In this document: one piece after another, positions 48,522 through 55,869 of the stretch
Position numbering within the stretch: the stretch's first letter is position 1
Layout of the letters: each line of letters begins with the position of its first letter
DNA from: Verrucomicrobium sp. BvORR034
GTDB taxonomy: Bacteria > Verrucomicrobiota > Verrucomicrobiia > Verrucomicrobiales > Verrucomicrobiaceae
NCBI RefSeq assembly: GCF_000739635.1
Contig: NZ_BATQ01000085.1
Span: 81,724-145,723, forward strand
Direction of reading: 5' to 3'
Length of the DNA: 64,000 bases
The notes under the pieces: model-generated
Database searches by the model: none
What the model saw: only the letters and a program-made list of their open reading frames with translations
What the model was told of the DNA's origin: nothing
Position numbers and translations under genes: made by a program

Positions 48522-49985
48522 ATGGACTCACAGAACTCACCCTCGCCAGCCTCCCGGCCCGTCAAGATTCAAAGCCTTTCTGGAACCGCCTCCGGCCTCG
48601 TCCCGGAATCAGCCGAGCCCTCGGCGCCGGTCCAGTCTGCCGCGCCGGCCGCCGCGCCAGTGCCGCAAGCTCCGCAGCAGGTGGTGGTGACCGCTCCGGC
48701 GGGCCCAGTTCTTTTCCATGGTGCCAGTCACATCGCCCCCACCAAGCAGCCCAACGTGGTCGTTCGCTACTGGCGCAAGGTCGGTGGCGGCTCATTGGCG
48801 CTGAGTCTGCTCATCCACGTAGGCATCCTGGTGGGTGCCTACTTCATGGTGCAGACCATCGTGCAGGAGAGCAAGGTGGACTTCCTCCCCGGCGGCGGCA
48901 GCAAGGCGGGCCAGGAAGCCTCCAACGCCCTGAGTCAGCAGGTGCAGCAGAAGAAGCGCACCACGATGAACAAGTCCATACCGGTCCGGCGGATTGTTGC
49001 CCAGGACGCCCATGCGGCCATCTCGCTGCCGGACGCCCCGGCGGACAGTCTCTCCTTGCCAGACACCAGCAGCCTCATGGGGGGCATGGCAGGCAGTGGT
49101 GGCTTCGGCAAGAGCGGGGCCGGCGGCGGCTTCGGCACCGGGCAGGGGATCGGTGGCGTGAGTGGGTTCGCGCCTGTCACCTTCTTCGGCAAGCGGGGTG
49201 GAGACGGCCTGGCGGGCACGCTTTACGATCTGAAACAGGATGGGGATCGCAAGCCGATCGACTACAACCCGAACAACTACGCGGCCATCGTCGCCAAGGC
49301 GGCTGAGAAGAAGTTCGCTCCTGCGGCAATGAAGGAGTACTACCACGCGAGCCAGCAGATGAGCTTCACCTTCCTTACTGTGCCCTACATGGCAGCCGAG
49401 GAAGGGCCCAAGGCCTTCAACGTGGAAAAAGAAGTTCAGCCCCGCGGCTGGTATGTGCACTACACCGGGGTGATCAATCCACCAACCAATGGCGAGTGGC
49501 GCTTCGTCGGGAACTTTGACGACGCCCTGGTGGTCTACATCAACAACAAGTGTGTGTTCGACGGTTCGTGGTTAAACATCGGCAATCACGGCGTGCAGAC
49601 TCCTGATCCCGAGATCAAGCAAGCCTTCGGTGGCCCTCCTGTTTTGACCGGCACCCAGCATTGCTATGCCGGAAAATGGGTGCGCTTCACCGGACCCGCC
49701 AAGATTGACATTGTGGTGGGTGAACGCCCCGGTGGCCGCGTGGGCGGTCTGCTGCTCGTGCAGAGCAAGAAGGGCAAGTATCGCGAGCGCCCGGATGGCA
49801 GCCCCATCCTGCCGGTCTTCACCACCACCAAGCCGGATGTGGGCGACATTGAGCGCATGAAGCAGTTCATCAACACCAAGCCCGAGTTTGAGTTGGAACT
49901 GGAGAACATCCCAGTGTTTGAGGTAAAGAAGTCCATGATGGACGAGTCACCACTGGACCGCATGCGCGCAGGCGCGGCCCGGTAG
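48522..49985 (+). CDS. Membrane-anchored protein with PA14-like domain, cluster gene 3
   Basis: A 487-residue paralogue of the gene at 45634 with the same architecture: Pro/Ala-rich cytoplasmic start, YWRKVGGGSLALSLLIHVGI with a membrane segment at about 91-112, VDFLPGGGSKAGQ, Gly-rich linker, then a PA14-like domain (GWYVHYTGVINPPTNGEWRF; FDDALVVYINNKCVFDGSW). Both PA14-like copies share ERPGGRVGGLLLVQ/ETPGGLVGGLLMVQ and PILPVFTTT/PILPIFTTT near the end. The C-termini differ (DRMRAGAAR here, GLGLLPMR there). Octamer repeats start directly after the stop. Confidence 0.75.
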   Translation: MDSQNSPSPASRPVKIQSLSGTASGLVPESAEPSAPVQSAAPAAAPVPQAPQQVVVTAPAGPVLFHGASHIAPTKQPNVVVRYWRKVGGGSLALSLLIHVGILVGAYFMVQTIVQESKVDFLPGGGSKAGQEASNALSQQVQQKKRTTMNKSIPVRRIVAQDAHAAISLPDAPADSLSLPDTSSLMGGMAGSGGFGKSGAGGGFGTGQGIGGVSGFAPVTFFGKRGGDGLAGTLYDLKQDGDRKPIDYNPNNYAAIVAKAAEKKFAPAAMKEYYHASQQMSFTFLTVPYMAAEEGPKAFNVEKEVQPRGWYVHYTGVINPPTNGEWRFVGNFDDALVVYINNKCVFDGSWLNIGNHGVQTPDPEIKQAFGGPPVLTGTQHCYAGKWVRFTGPAKIDIVVGERPGGRVGGLLLVQSKKGKYRERPDGSPILPVFTTTKPDVGDIERMKQFINTKPEFELELENIPVFEVKKSMMDESPLDRMRAGAAR

Positions 49986-50030
49986 TCCGGTGAATCAGTA
50001 ATTCGGTAGGACAGTAATTCAGTGGAACGG
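49986..50030. repeat. Octamer array, solo pair, left arm
   Basis: 8-bp units in register: CGGTGAAT, CAGTAATT, CGGTAGGA, CAGTAATT, CAGTGGAA, CGGTGATG. Same unit type as the arrays around the four-helix-bundle gene, starting at the stop codon of the preceding gene. Confidence 0.8.
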
Positions 50031-50151
50031 TGATGGCATCATCTTGTGGATGGTTGTCATCACTGCCTGCCACGCCCGGGGGGGGAGCGTGCTGAGCCGT
50101 CCCGCATGCGAGACGGGATTTCAACCCTGCTGGCGGAGCGGAGGACGTAGT

Positions 50152-50169
50152 CCGGCTGTCCCCAGCCGG
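50152..50169. repeat. Family D hairpin, copy 2
   Basis: A CCGGCTGTCCCCAGCCGG hairpin, identical to 44376-44393, inside the gene-free segment between the two octamer arrays. The rest of that segment (50031-50238) contains no gene; a 77-codon open frame at 50044 has no family resemblance. Confidence 0.6.
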
Positions 50170-50238
50170 GTTGGGAGCGGTAGGCCCATCGGGTGGCGTT
50201 GTCGTCGATGTTCGGCCAGCGAGAGACACTGCCGCTGG

Positions 50239-50279
50239 CCTACTGATTTACTGACTACCGAATTTCCGAACTACTGAGC
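50239..50279. repeat. Octamer array, solo pair, right arm
   Basis: On the minus strand: CAGTAGTT, CGGAAATT, CGGTAGT (7 bases), CAGTAAAT, CAGTAGGC. Inverted relative to 49986-50030, mirroring the arrangement around the four-helix-bundle gene but enclosing about 210 bp of non-coding DNA. Confidence 0.75.
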
Positions 50280-50293
50280 CATCGGACTCAGAC

Positions 50294-50614
50294 TCAGTGT
50301 CCCGACGTGAACTTCAGCCCGACCATGCCCACCACGATGAGCATCGCGAACAAACAACGCGCCAAGGTCAGCGGTTCGTGGAAAAGCACGATGCCCGCGA
50401 TGATGGCCCCCACGGCGCCAATGCCCGTCCAGATCGCGTAGGCGGTGCCTAGGGGCAAGGTGCGGACTGCATTGCCCAACAGGGCAAAACTGATGATCAA
50501 GGCCGCGCCAGTCCAAAGTGAGGGGCCAAGCTTGGTGAAGCCCTGGCTGTATTTCAGGCCAATGGTCCAGGCAACTTCAAAGATGCCGGCCAACAGAAGG
50601 ATGATCCATGCCAT
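50294..50614 (-). CDS. gdx: Guanidinium exporter, SMR family (Gdx/SugE type)
   Basis: A 106-residue protein with four membrane segments of the small multidrug resistance fold. The N-terminus MAWIILLLAGIFEVAWTIGLK has the Glu (E13) and Trp (W16) that mark the Gdx subtype. LPLGTAYAIWTGIGAVG is the family signature loop. Gdx proteins exchange guanidinium ion for protons. The guanidine-II riboswitch directly upstream independently supports guanidinium as substrate, rather than broad drug export (EmrE type) or quaternary amines. It functions as a dual-topology dimer. Confidence 0.93.
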   Translation of the reverse strand: MAWIILLLAGIFEVAWTIGLKYSQGFTKLGPSLWTGAALIISFALLGNAVRTLPLGTAYAIWTGIGAVGAIIAGIVLFHEPLTLARCLFAMLIVVGMVGLKFTSGH

Positions 50615-50644
50615 AAGAGGTACGAGGTGTGTTGCAAGTGCTTT

Positions 50645-50692
50645 TCCAGGCCGTCCTGGAGGTGGGATTTGCTACACGAGGTCGTCCTCATG
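50645..50692 (-). promoter_or_regulatory. Guanidine-II (mini-ykkC) riboswitch
   Basis: On the minus strand, two hairpins with ACGR loops precede the exporter gene. Hairpin 1 is CATGAGG-ACGA-CCTCGTG (50675-50692). Hairpin 2 is TCCAGG-ACGG-CCTGGA (50645-50660). They are separated by 14 bases, and the second ends 31 bases before the ATG. Two small stem-loops each with an ACGR tetraloop are the definition of the guanidine-II class, which turns on guanidinium exporters. No alternative gene lies downstream on that strand. Confidence 0.92.
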
Positions 50693-50844
50693 AGAACCCG
50701 GTGGTACCGAGTATTAACCAATACGGGGAAGGGGCGGGAATAGATGCATAGGGGCTGCATTTTATTTTCTGCGTTCTGCCGCCGGGGGACTTCGGGACGT
50801 ATCCACACACATCCTCAAACTGGCATCGCTCTGTCTCCCCACCT

Positions 50845-51678
50845 ATGTCCGAAACGCAAGACCCTCATTCGCTGGATCTCGACGCCTACTTCGCCCGCAT
50901 CGGCTACATCGGCCCGCGTGAGGCCAGCTTACCTACCCTGAATCAGATTGTCCTGGGCCATGCCCAAGCCATCCCGTTTGAGAATCTGGACGTGATCTCA
51001 GGCCGCGGCGTCTCCCTGGACCTGGCTTCCGTGCAGCAAAAGCTCGTTCAGTCACGGCGGGGAGGTTATTGCTTTGAGCAGAACGGGCTTTTGTTGCAGG
51101 TCTTGCTCGCCATGGGGTTTGAAGCCCAGCCCATCAGCGCCCGGGTGCGCATTGGCCGGACCCGCGACATGACCCCGCCCCGCACGCACTTGCTTGTGCG
51201 CGTGGAGATCGAAGGCGACTCATGGCTGGCCGATGTCGGGGTGGGTGGCTTGAGTGCCACCACGGCCCTCCGGCTGGAACTCGATGTTCCGCAAAGAACA
51301 CCACACGAGACGCGACGGATCATCCACGAAAACGGCGTGTATTATCATCAGGCGCTGTTGGGGGATGACTGGACGGATGTCTCCGAGTTCACTCTGGAAG
51401 TCATGCCACCGATTGATCGCGAAGTGGCCAATTGGTACACCAGTATGCACCCTCAGTCGCATTTCCGGGATCGCTTGATGGTGGCACGGGCGGCATCCGA
51501 GGGGCGACGAATGACGATGCTGAACACCGAGTTCTCCGTGCGCGATGCAGAGGGGAAGGCGGTGAAGCGGGAAGTTCAGACGAAAGCAGAACTCCTTGCG
51601 GTGTTGGAGGAGTCGTTCGGCTTGAGGCTCGATCCCGAGGTGCGGTTCAATGTGCCGGCGTTGGCGGGGTTGGCGTAG
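50845..51678 (+). CDS. nat: Arylamine N-acetyltransferase
   Basis: A 277-residue cytoplasmic enzyme transferring acetyl from acetyl-CoA to arylamines, hydrazines and similar amines. The catalytic triad is visible: C76 in RGGYCFEQNGLLL, H115 in RTHLLVRVEI, D130 in WLADVGVGG. The first segment (YFARIGYIGPREASLPTLNQIVLGHAQAIPFENLDV) is typical of the family. Length is normal for bacterial NAT. It is transcribed alone and convergently with the LysR gene. Confidence 0.94.
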   Translation: MSETQDPHSLDLDAYFARIGYIGPREASLPTLNQIVLGHAQAIPFENLDVISGRGVSLDLASVQQKLVQSRRGGYCFEQNGLLLQVLLAMGFEAQPISARVRIGRTRDMTPPRTHLLVRVEIEGDSWLADVGVGGLSATTALRLELDVPQRTPHETRRIIHENGVYYHQALLGDDWTDVSEFTLEVMPPIDREVANWYTSMHPQSHFRDRLMVARAASEGRRMTMLNTEFSVRDAEGKAVKREVQTKAELLAVLEESFGLRLDPEVRFNVPALAGLA

Positions 51679-51819
51679 GCATGGTGGGATTGGAGGCATT
51701 TTGCAAGTGGCGACGCCGTGGGATACGCGTCCTGACTGCTAAAAAAGCGGAACTCCAACCCTGCGATTGGGAGCGGAGGGAGAAAACGCGGTCGCGCGTC
51801 TCCCGAACGCCATACCTTG

Positions 51820-52737
51820 CTAGAACTTCAAGCCCTCCTCCAAACACACCGCATTCTTCCTGCGCAAGGCTGCATTTTCCGCGACAAAGCTCAGCATGCC
51901 TTTGAGAGCAGGGTTCGTGTTTTCCGGATTCCATACCACTGACACCGGCAGTGACAGTTGCCTGATGGGCACAAACTTGGTTTCGGGAAACACGCACTGT
52001 TGGGTGCCCAGAATGGTCAGCGACACCCCTTTGCCGATGGCCACCAGCACGGGGCAGCTCTCCCAGTCGCTTTTCACATACACCTTGGGCTTGATGCCGC
52101 TTTGGCGGAAAAGCAGATGGACCGTGTCGTGAAAGCGATCATTGTCCCTGCGGGGATGAAGAATGATCGTCTCGTCTCCAAGTTCCGACAACTCGACCTG
52201 TTTCCTGCGCGCAAACGAGTGCTGCTTGGGCAGGAGCACGCCCAGAGCCTCGTCATGCACGGTATCGGCAGCCAGCCCTTCTTCCTCCACCGTTCCTTCC
52301 ACGAACCCGACGTCGAACTGCCCCTGCCGGAGTCCGGCAAAGAGGCGCGGCCTGGACTCCTGGTGAAGCTGGAGGGTCACTTTCGGGAAGCGCTCCTGAA
52401 AGGCTCCAATGATCTTCGGCAGGCTGGCCAGGAAGACGGTGGTGGAGAAGGCCACGGAGAGTGCACCACCCTTGATGCGGCTGATGGCTCGTACTTCGTG
52501 CTCCAATTTTTCCGCTCGCGCGATGATTTCGCGTCCCTCCTTGAGCAGGAAGACACCGGTACCAGTGAGCTTCACCTGGCGCGTGGTCCGCTCAAAAAGC
52601 TTGGCACCCAGGTCGTCCTCCAGTCCGGCAATGAGCCGGGTGAGGGGAGGCTGCGTCATGCCGAGGATCTCGGCGCTGCGCCGGAAGTTGAGCTCTTCGG
52701 CCACCACCACAAAGGCTTTGAGCTTGGAGAGGTCCAT
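51820..52737 (-). CDS. LysR family transcriptional regulator
   Basis: A 305-residue LTTR. The N-terminal winged helix, MDLSKLKAFVVVAEELNFRRSAEILGMTQPPLTRLIAGLEDDLGAKLFERTTRQVKLT, is unmistakable. A linker helix and a periplasmic-binding-protein-like effector domain follow. The family typically controls a divergent neighbour and itself; here that neighbour is the flavoprotein at 52843. A dyad of LysR-box type sits seven bases before its own ATG. The effector is not evident; aromatic-catabolism regulators of the CatR/BenM type show similar N-termini. Confidence 0.93.
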   Translation of the reverse strand: MDLSKLKAFVVVAEELNFRRSAEILGMTQPPLTRLIAGLEDDLGAKLFERTTRQVKLTGTGVFLLKEGREIIARAEKLEHEVRAISRIKGGALSVAFSTTVFLASLPKIIGAFQERFPKVTLQLHQESRPRLFAGLRQGQFDVGFVEGTVEEEGLAADTVHDEALGVLLPKQHSFARRKQVELSELGDETIILHPRRDNDRFHDTVHLLFRQSGIKPKVYVKSDWESCPVLVAIGKGVSLTILGTQQCVFPETKFVPIRQLSLPVSVVWNPENTNPALKGMLSFVAENAALRRKNAVCLEEGLKF

Positions 52738-52743
52738 GACTTA

Positions 52744-52764
52744 TTGATGCCGTTTAGGTATCAA
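52744..52764. promoter_or_regulatory. LysR-type operator TTGAT-N11-ATCAA
   Basis: A 21-bp near-palindrome with perfect 5-bp ends and the T-N11-A spacing of LysR boxes, in the 105-bp region between divergent lysR and flavoprotein genes. The inner bases (GCC ... GGT) extend the symmetry with one mismatch. It overlaps the presumed lysR promoter region. Confidence 0.75.
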
Positions 52765-52842
52765 AAAGTCAAGCCCATTGGCAATTCTCTCCGTCGCAGC
52801 CGCTGGTAAGCTGGGATCATCAGCCCACCTTCCTCTCCGCCC

Positions 52843-53874
52843 ATGCCAGCCCTGAATCGACGCCAAGCCCTCAAAGCCACAGTGCTCGGCACCGGGGTGC
52901 TTTTCAGAAGTCCGCTTGCAACTGCGACCGCGAAGGGGGCTCAACCCCATCTCATGATGAAATACGACCACGATGTCTTGATCGTTGGCGGCGGTCCTGC
53001 GGGACTGAGCGCCGGCATGACCCTGGGCCGCATGCTGCGGACTGCCTTGATTTGTGATGATCAACGACCCAGAAACGCGCCCTCAGCACACCTGAACAAC
53101 TTCCCCACCCGTGACGGCATTCACCCCGCGGAGTGGAGGAAGGAGGCCCGCAGAAATCTAGAGAAGTATTCCACGATCCAATTTGCCGATGCCAGGGTGC
53201 TGTCAATCGAGCGGGCGGGTGAGGGATGCTTCATCGCGGAGCTTTCCACAGGTGACCGCAAAACGTTTCGGAGGGTGATCCTGGCCGATGGCTTGCAGGA
53301 TCGGCTTCCTGGTGCCCCCGGCTTCAAGGAACTGTGGGGAAAGTCGGTGTTTCACTGCCCGTTCTGCCACGGTTATGAAGCCAAGGGACTCGCACTGGGA
53401 ACGGTGGCCAATGGGGCAATGGCGGCGCATGCACTGCCAATGCACTTTGGTCTGACCCAAGATCTGATGCTCTTCACCAACGGCAAGGCGGATCTGCCCG
53501 CGGAGCTGCGGGAAGCCATGGTTCGCCGCAAGGTTGAGCGCGTGGAAACGCCCATCCGGGCTTTGTTGCATGAGGGAGAGAATCTGAAAGGCGTGGCGCT
53601 GGAGGATGGTCGCATCATCAAGCGCGATGCGCTCTTCGCGGCGCCCGTGCCTCCGTTCGAGACCAAGTCCACTTTGGGTGAGAAGCTGGGTTGCGAGAAG
53701 ACCGAGTTAGGTTTGTTCAAAGTGAACGAGATGAACGAGACCAACGTGAAAGGCGTGTTCGCAGCCGGTGACAACATGATCCGTCAGCATTCCGTTCTCC
53801 ATGCCAGTGGTCACGGCGTCACTGCCGGGGCCGGGATCGTGTCTGATCTGCTGCACGGGGAGTTTATGTGGTAG
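52843..53874 (+). CDS. FAD-dependent oxidoreductase, thioredoxin-reductase-like, with Tat-like signal
   Basis: A 343-residue flavoprotein. The FAD/NAD(P) fold starts at DVLIVGGGPAGLSAGMTLG, near residue 46. CPFC (C172, C175) sits in FHCPFCHGYEAKG, in the place of the redox disulfide of thioredoxin reductases. GVFAAGDNMIRQHSVLHASGHGVTAG is the C-terminal FAD motif. The first 40 residues (NRRQALKATVLGTGVLFRSP) read as a twin-arginine-like export signal, unexpected for this family. The usual NADPH-binding G-x-G-x-x-A motif is degraded (GTVANGAMAAHALPM). It is divergent from the LysR gene, which probably controls it. Confidence 0.82.
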   Translation: MPALNRRQALKATVLGTGVLFRSPLATATAKGAQPHLMMKYDHDVLIVGGGPAGLSAGMTLGRMLRTALICDDQRPRNAPSAHLNNFPTRDGIHPAEWRKEARRNLEKYSTIQFADARVLSIERAGEGCFIAELSTGDRKTFRRVILADGLQDRLPGAPGFKELWGKSVFHCPFCHGYEAKGLALGTVANGAMAAHALPMHFGLTQDLMLFTNGKADLPAELREAMVRRKVERVETPIRALLHEGENLKGVALEDGRIIKRDALFAAPVPPFETKSTLGEKLGCEKTELGLFKVNEMNETNVKGVFAAGDNMIRQHSVLHASGHGVTAGAGIVSDLLHGEFMW

Positions 53875-53941
53875 TAACAAGGTGCACGCCTTGAGCTGAC
53901 ACACGGTGAGAAGCGTCGTTTCCTATGGCTTGATTGCATTC

Positions 53942-54049
53942 GTGGCTGCGTTCGTGAGAACGCGGTCAGTGGCGTGGCTTGGGCGTGTGGTGGACGATGG
54001 AATGGACAGGGTTGTTTGGCCCCTTCCGCATTCTCACGAATGCAGCTGC
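53942..54049. repeat. Family C inverted-repeat element, copy 3 (108 bp)
   Basis: Left arm GTGGCTGCGTTCGTGAGAAC; right arm in reverse complement GCAGCTGCATTCGTGAGAAT. Same length as the copies at 30505 and 30639 but with a diverged interior. Lies between convergent genes (flavoprotein and phospholipase D-type) and fills most of that 249-bp gap. Confidence 0.8.
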
Positions 54050-54123
54050 AATCGACCGCTCCACTGGCTACTCCCATGGAGCGTGAACTCAAGTCTTGCG
54101 TCTTGTGTCCGCCGCGAAGCGGC

Positions 54124-55716
54124 CTACAATTGACTCTCAATTGGCAGCAGCGCGACGGTGCGGATAAACAGGCGCTTGCTCCAGGTGGTGGCGGGTTCAT
54201 CGAGATAACGCACCTCCTTGCCGTCCTCCTGGGTGATCCACACGAGCCGGTTGCCTTCCAGTTGCAGCTTGTACGAATCCGTCTTGAGATGCTCATCAAT
54301 CGCCTGGGCCATGCGGGTGCCCAGTTCCTGATTTTCAAACACCATTCCGAGCTCGGTGTTGAGGTTGAGCGAACGGGGGTCGAAGTTGAGCGAGCCAATG
54401 AAGGCGCGATGACGGTCGGCCACGAAGGTTTTGGCGTGAAGGCTGGCACCGGAGGAGCCCCTCAGGCCGGCGCGACGAGCACCGGCAGGTGAGCGGGAGA
54501 TGAGGGAGGCGTTGGGCTTGGCCTCATGCAGCTCCACGCCCATGCGTAACAACGGCTTGCGATACTTTGCATACCCACAGTGCACCCACGGGACCTCCGT
54601 GGAGGAGAGGGAGTTGGTAAACACGACCACCCGGATGCCCCGCTCTCGCAGCCTTTTGATGTAGTTCATGCCGTCCTTGCCGGGAATGAAGTAGGCGGAG
54701 ACAATGAAAAGTTCCTTGTGCGTCTTGTCCGCGAGGGGGATGAGCTGGGGCATCAGATGCGGTGTGCTGGGGCCGGCCCAGACGTCGGCTTTTTCCGGCG
54801 GATCGCAATACACCCGCGCCTGGCCCCACAGCAGGCGGGCCGGGGTGCGGGGCCAGTCGCGGAAGGGGTTTTCCATGAGAGCGCGGTAGTATGCAGTACC
54901 TTTCATCTGGGCTTCATGGCTGGCGAGTTGTTTCCTCAACAGCGGCAGGTCGTCAGAAGTCGGGCTGGTCCACGTGAGAAGGGAGGCTGGGGCGGCCGCC
55001 GGACTGTTCCAATAGAGATTGTAGGAGTGGGTCACCTCTGGCACAGGCGGGCCCACCACCAGTACGTCCAGGTCATCGTGGTCCATGTCCTGACGCGCTT
55101 CAAAGTACTCGTCGCCCACATTGCGTCCGCCGATGATGGTCAGCTGGCCGTCCACAGTGAGGGATTTGTTATGCATGCGCCGGTTCACCCGATGAAACTC
55201 CAGCAGAAAGCCCAGCTTGGGCAGCTGGCGTAGGGAGAGGGGATTGAAGACTCGCACCTCAATATTGGGGTGCGAGTCAAGGGTGCGGAGATATGAATCG
55301 GCAGGCTTGATCCCAACGTCATCCAGCAGCAGACGCACCTTCACGCCGCGATCTGCGGCCGCAAGCAGGCGGCTTTCCAATAGCTGGCCTGCCGTGTCCG
55401 ACTTCCAGATGTAGTACTGGATGTCAATACTGGTACGAGCACGATCGATGAGCGCGAGGCGCAGGCCTAGTGCATTCACGCCGCTGCGGAGGGCGTAGAA
55501 GCCTGCCTCACCGGGATGCTGTTTCACCTGGCTCTTCACATGCTGGGTCAGGGGACTGTCGCCCTTCACGTTCCGCTGCGTCGCGGTAGGCTCCACCGGC
55601 ACGGCCCTGGACAAGCTGCTCGCCGGGAGTACGGCGGTGCGACAGGCCGTCACCTGGCAGAGCGCCAGGAGACACAGACTGACCGAAAGAAGGGGAAAGG
55701 CTGGCGGACGGGCCAT
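54124..55716 (-). CDS. Phospholipase D family lipoprotein (cardiolipin synthase-like)
   Basis: 530 residues from ATG 55716. Signal with lipobox VTA-C25 marks it as a lipoprotein. It has two HKD motifs: HNKSLTVDGQLTIIGGRN in the first half and HAKTFVADRHRAFIGSLN in the second, each H-x-K-x4-D followed by G-G/S-x-N, as in phospholipase D, cardiolipin synthase and YmdC/ClsC-type proteins. QYYIWKSDTAGQLL near the N-terminus is shared with cardiolipin synthase C. It likely makes or remodels phospholipids at the envelope. The N-terminal extension from ATG 55785 lacks a signal and was not used. Confidence 0.86.
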   Translation of the reverse strand: MARPPAFPLLSVSLCLLALCQVTACRTAVLPASSLSRAVPVEPTATQRNVKGDSPLTQHVKSQVKQHPGEAGFYALRSGVNALGLRLALIDRARTSIDIQYYIWKSDTAGQLLESRLLAAADRGVKVRLLLDDVGIKPADSYLRTLDSHPNIEVRVFNPLSLRQLPKLGFLLEFHRVNRRMHNKSLTVDGQLTIIGGRNVGDEYFEARQDMDHDDLDVLVVGPPVPEVTHSYNLYWNSPAAAPASLLTWTSPTSDDLPLLRKQLASHEAQMKGTAYYRALMENPFRDWPRTPARLLWGQARVYCDPPEKADVWAGPSTPHLMPQLIPLADKTHKELFIVSAYFIPGKDGMNYIKRLRERGIRVVVFTNSLSSTEVPWVHCGYAKYRKPLLRMGVELHEAKPNASLISRSPAGARRAGLRGSSGASLHAKTFVADRHRAFIGSLNFDPRSLNLNTELGMVFENQELGTRMAQAIDEHLKTDSYKLQLEGNRLVWITQEDGKEVRYLDEPATTWSKRLFIRTVALLPIESQL

Positions 55717-55869
55717 AGGAGTCGAGGGGGGAAAGTGGGTCAGGTGACGGTTTTGACAAGGAGTATCCCTCTGGTTGCGGACCATACAGCCTCCGGTGCA
55801 GGTTCTAGTGGGGCTCCACGAGGGTTCGCTGCGCTCACTCCCCCCGCCAAATCCGTAAACAAAGCAACC

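Noticed and set aside
45634..49985. Three-gene cluster as a TonB-ExbB-ExbD energy-coupling system
   Set aside because: Only the anchor helix is TonB-like; no ExbB/ExbD genes and no TonB C-terminal domain are present.
50044..50277. 77-codon frame between the octamer arrays
   Set aside because: Runs through the repeat hairpin and the right array, is Arg/Cys-rich with no family resemblance, and has no ribosome site.
55516..55869. N-terminal extension of the tamB frame
   Set aside because: It overlaps the phospholipase D gene on the other strand, lacks a signal or domain, and a membrane-anchored start fits GTG 55870.
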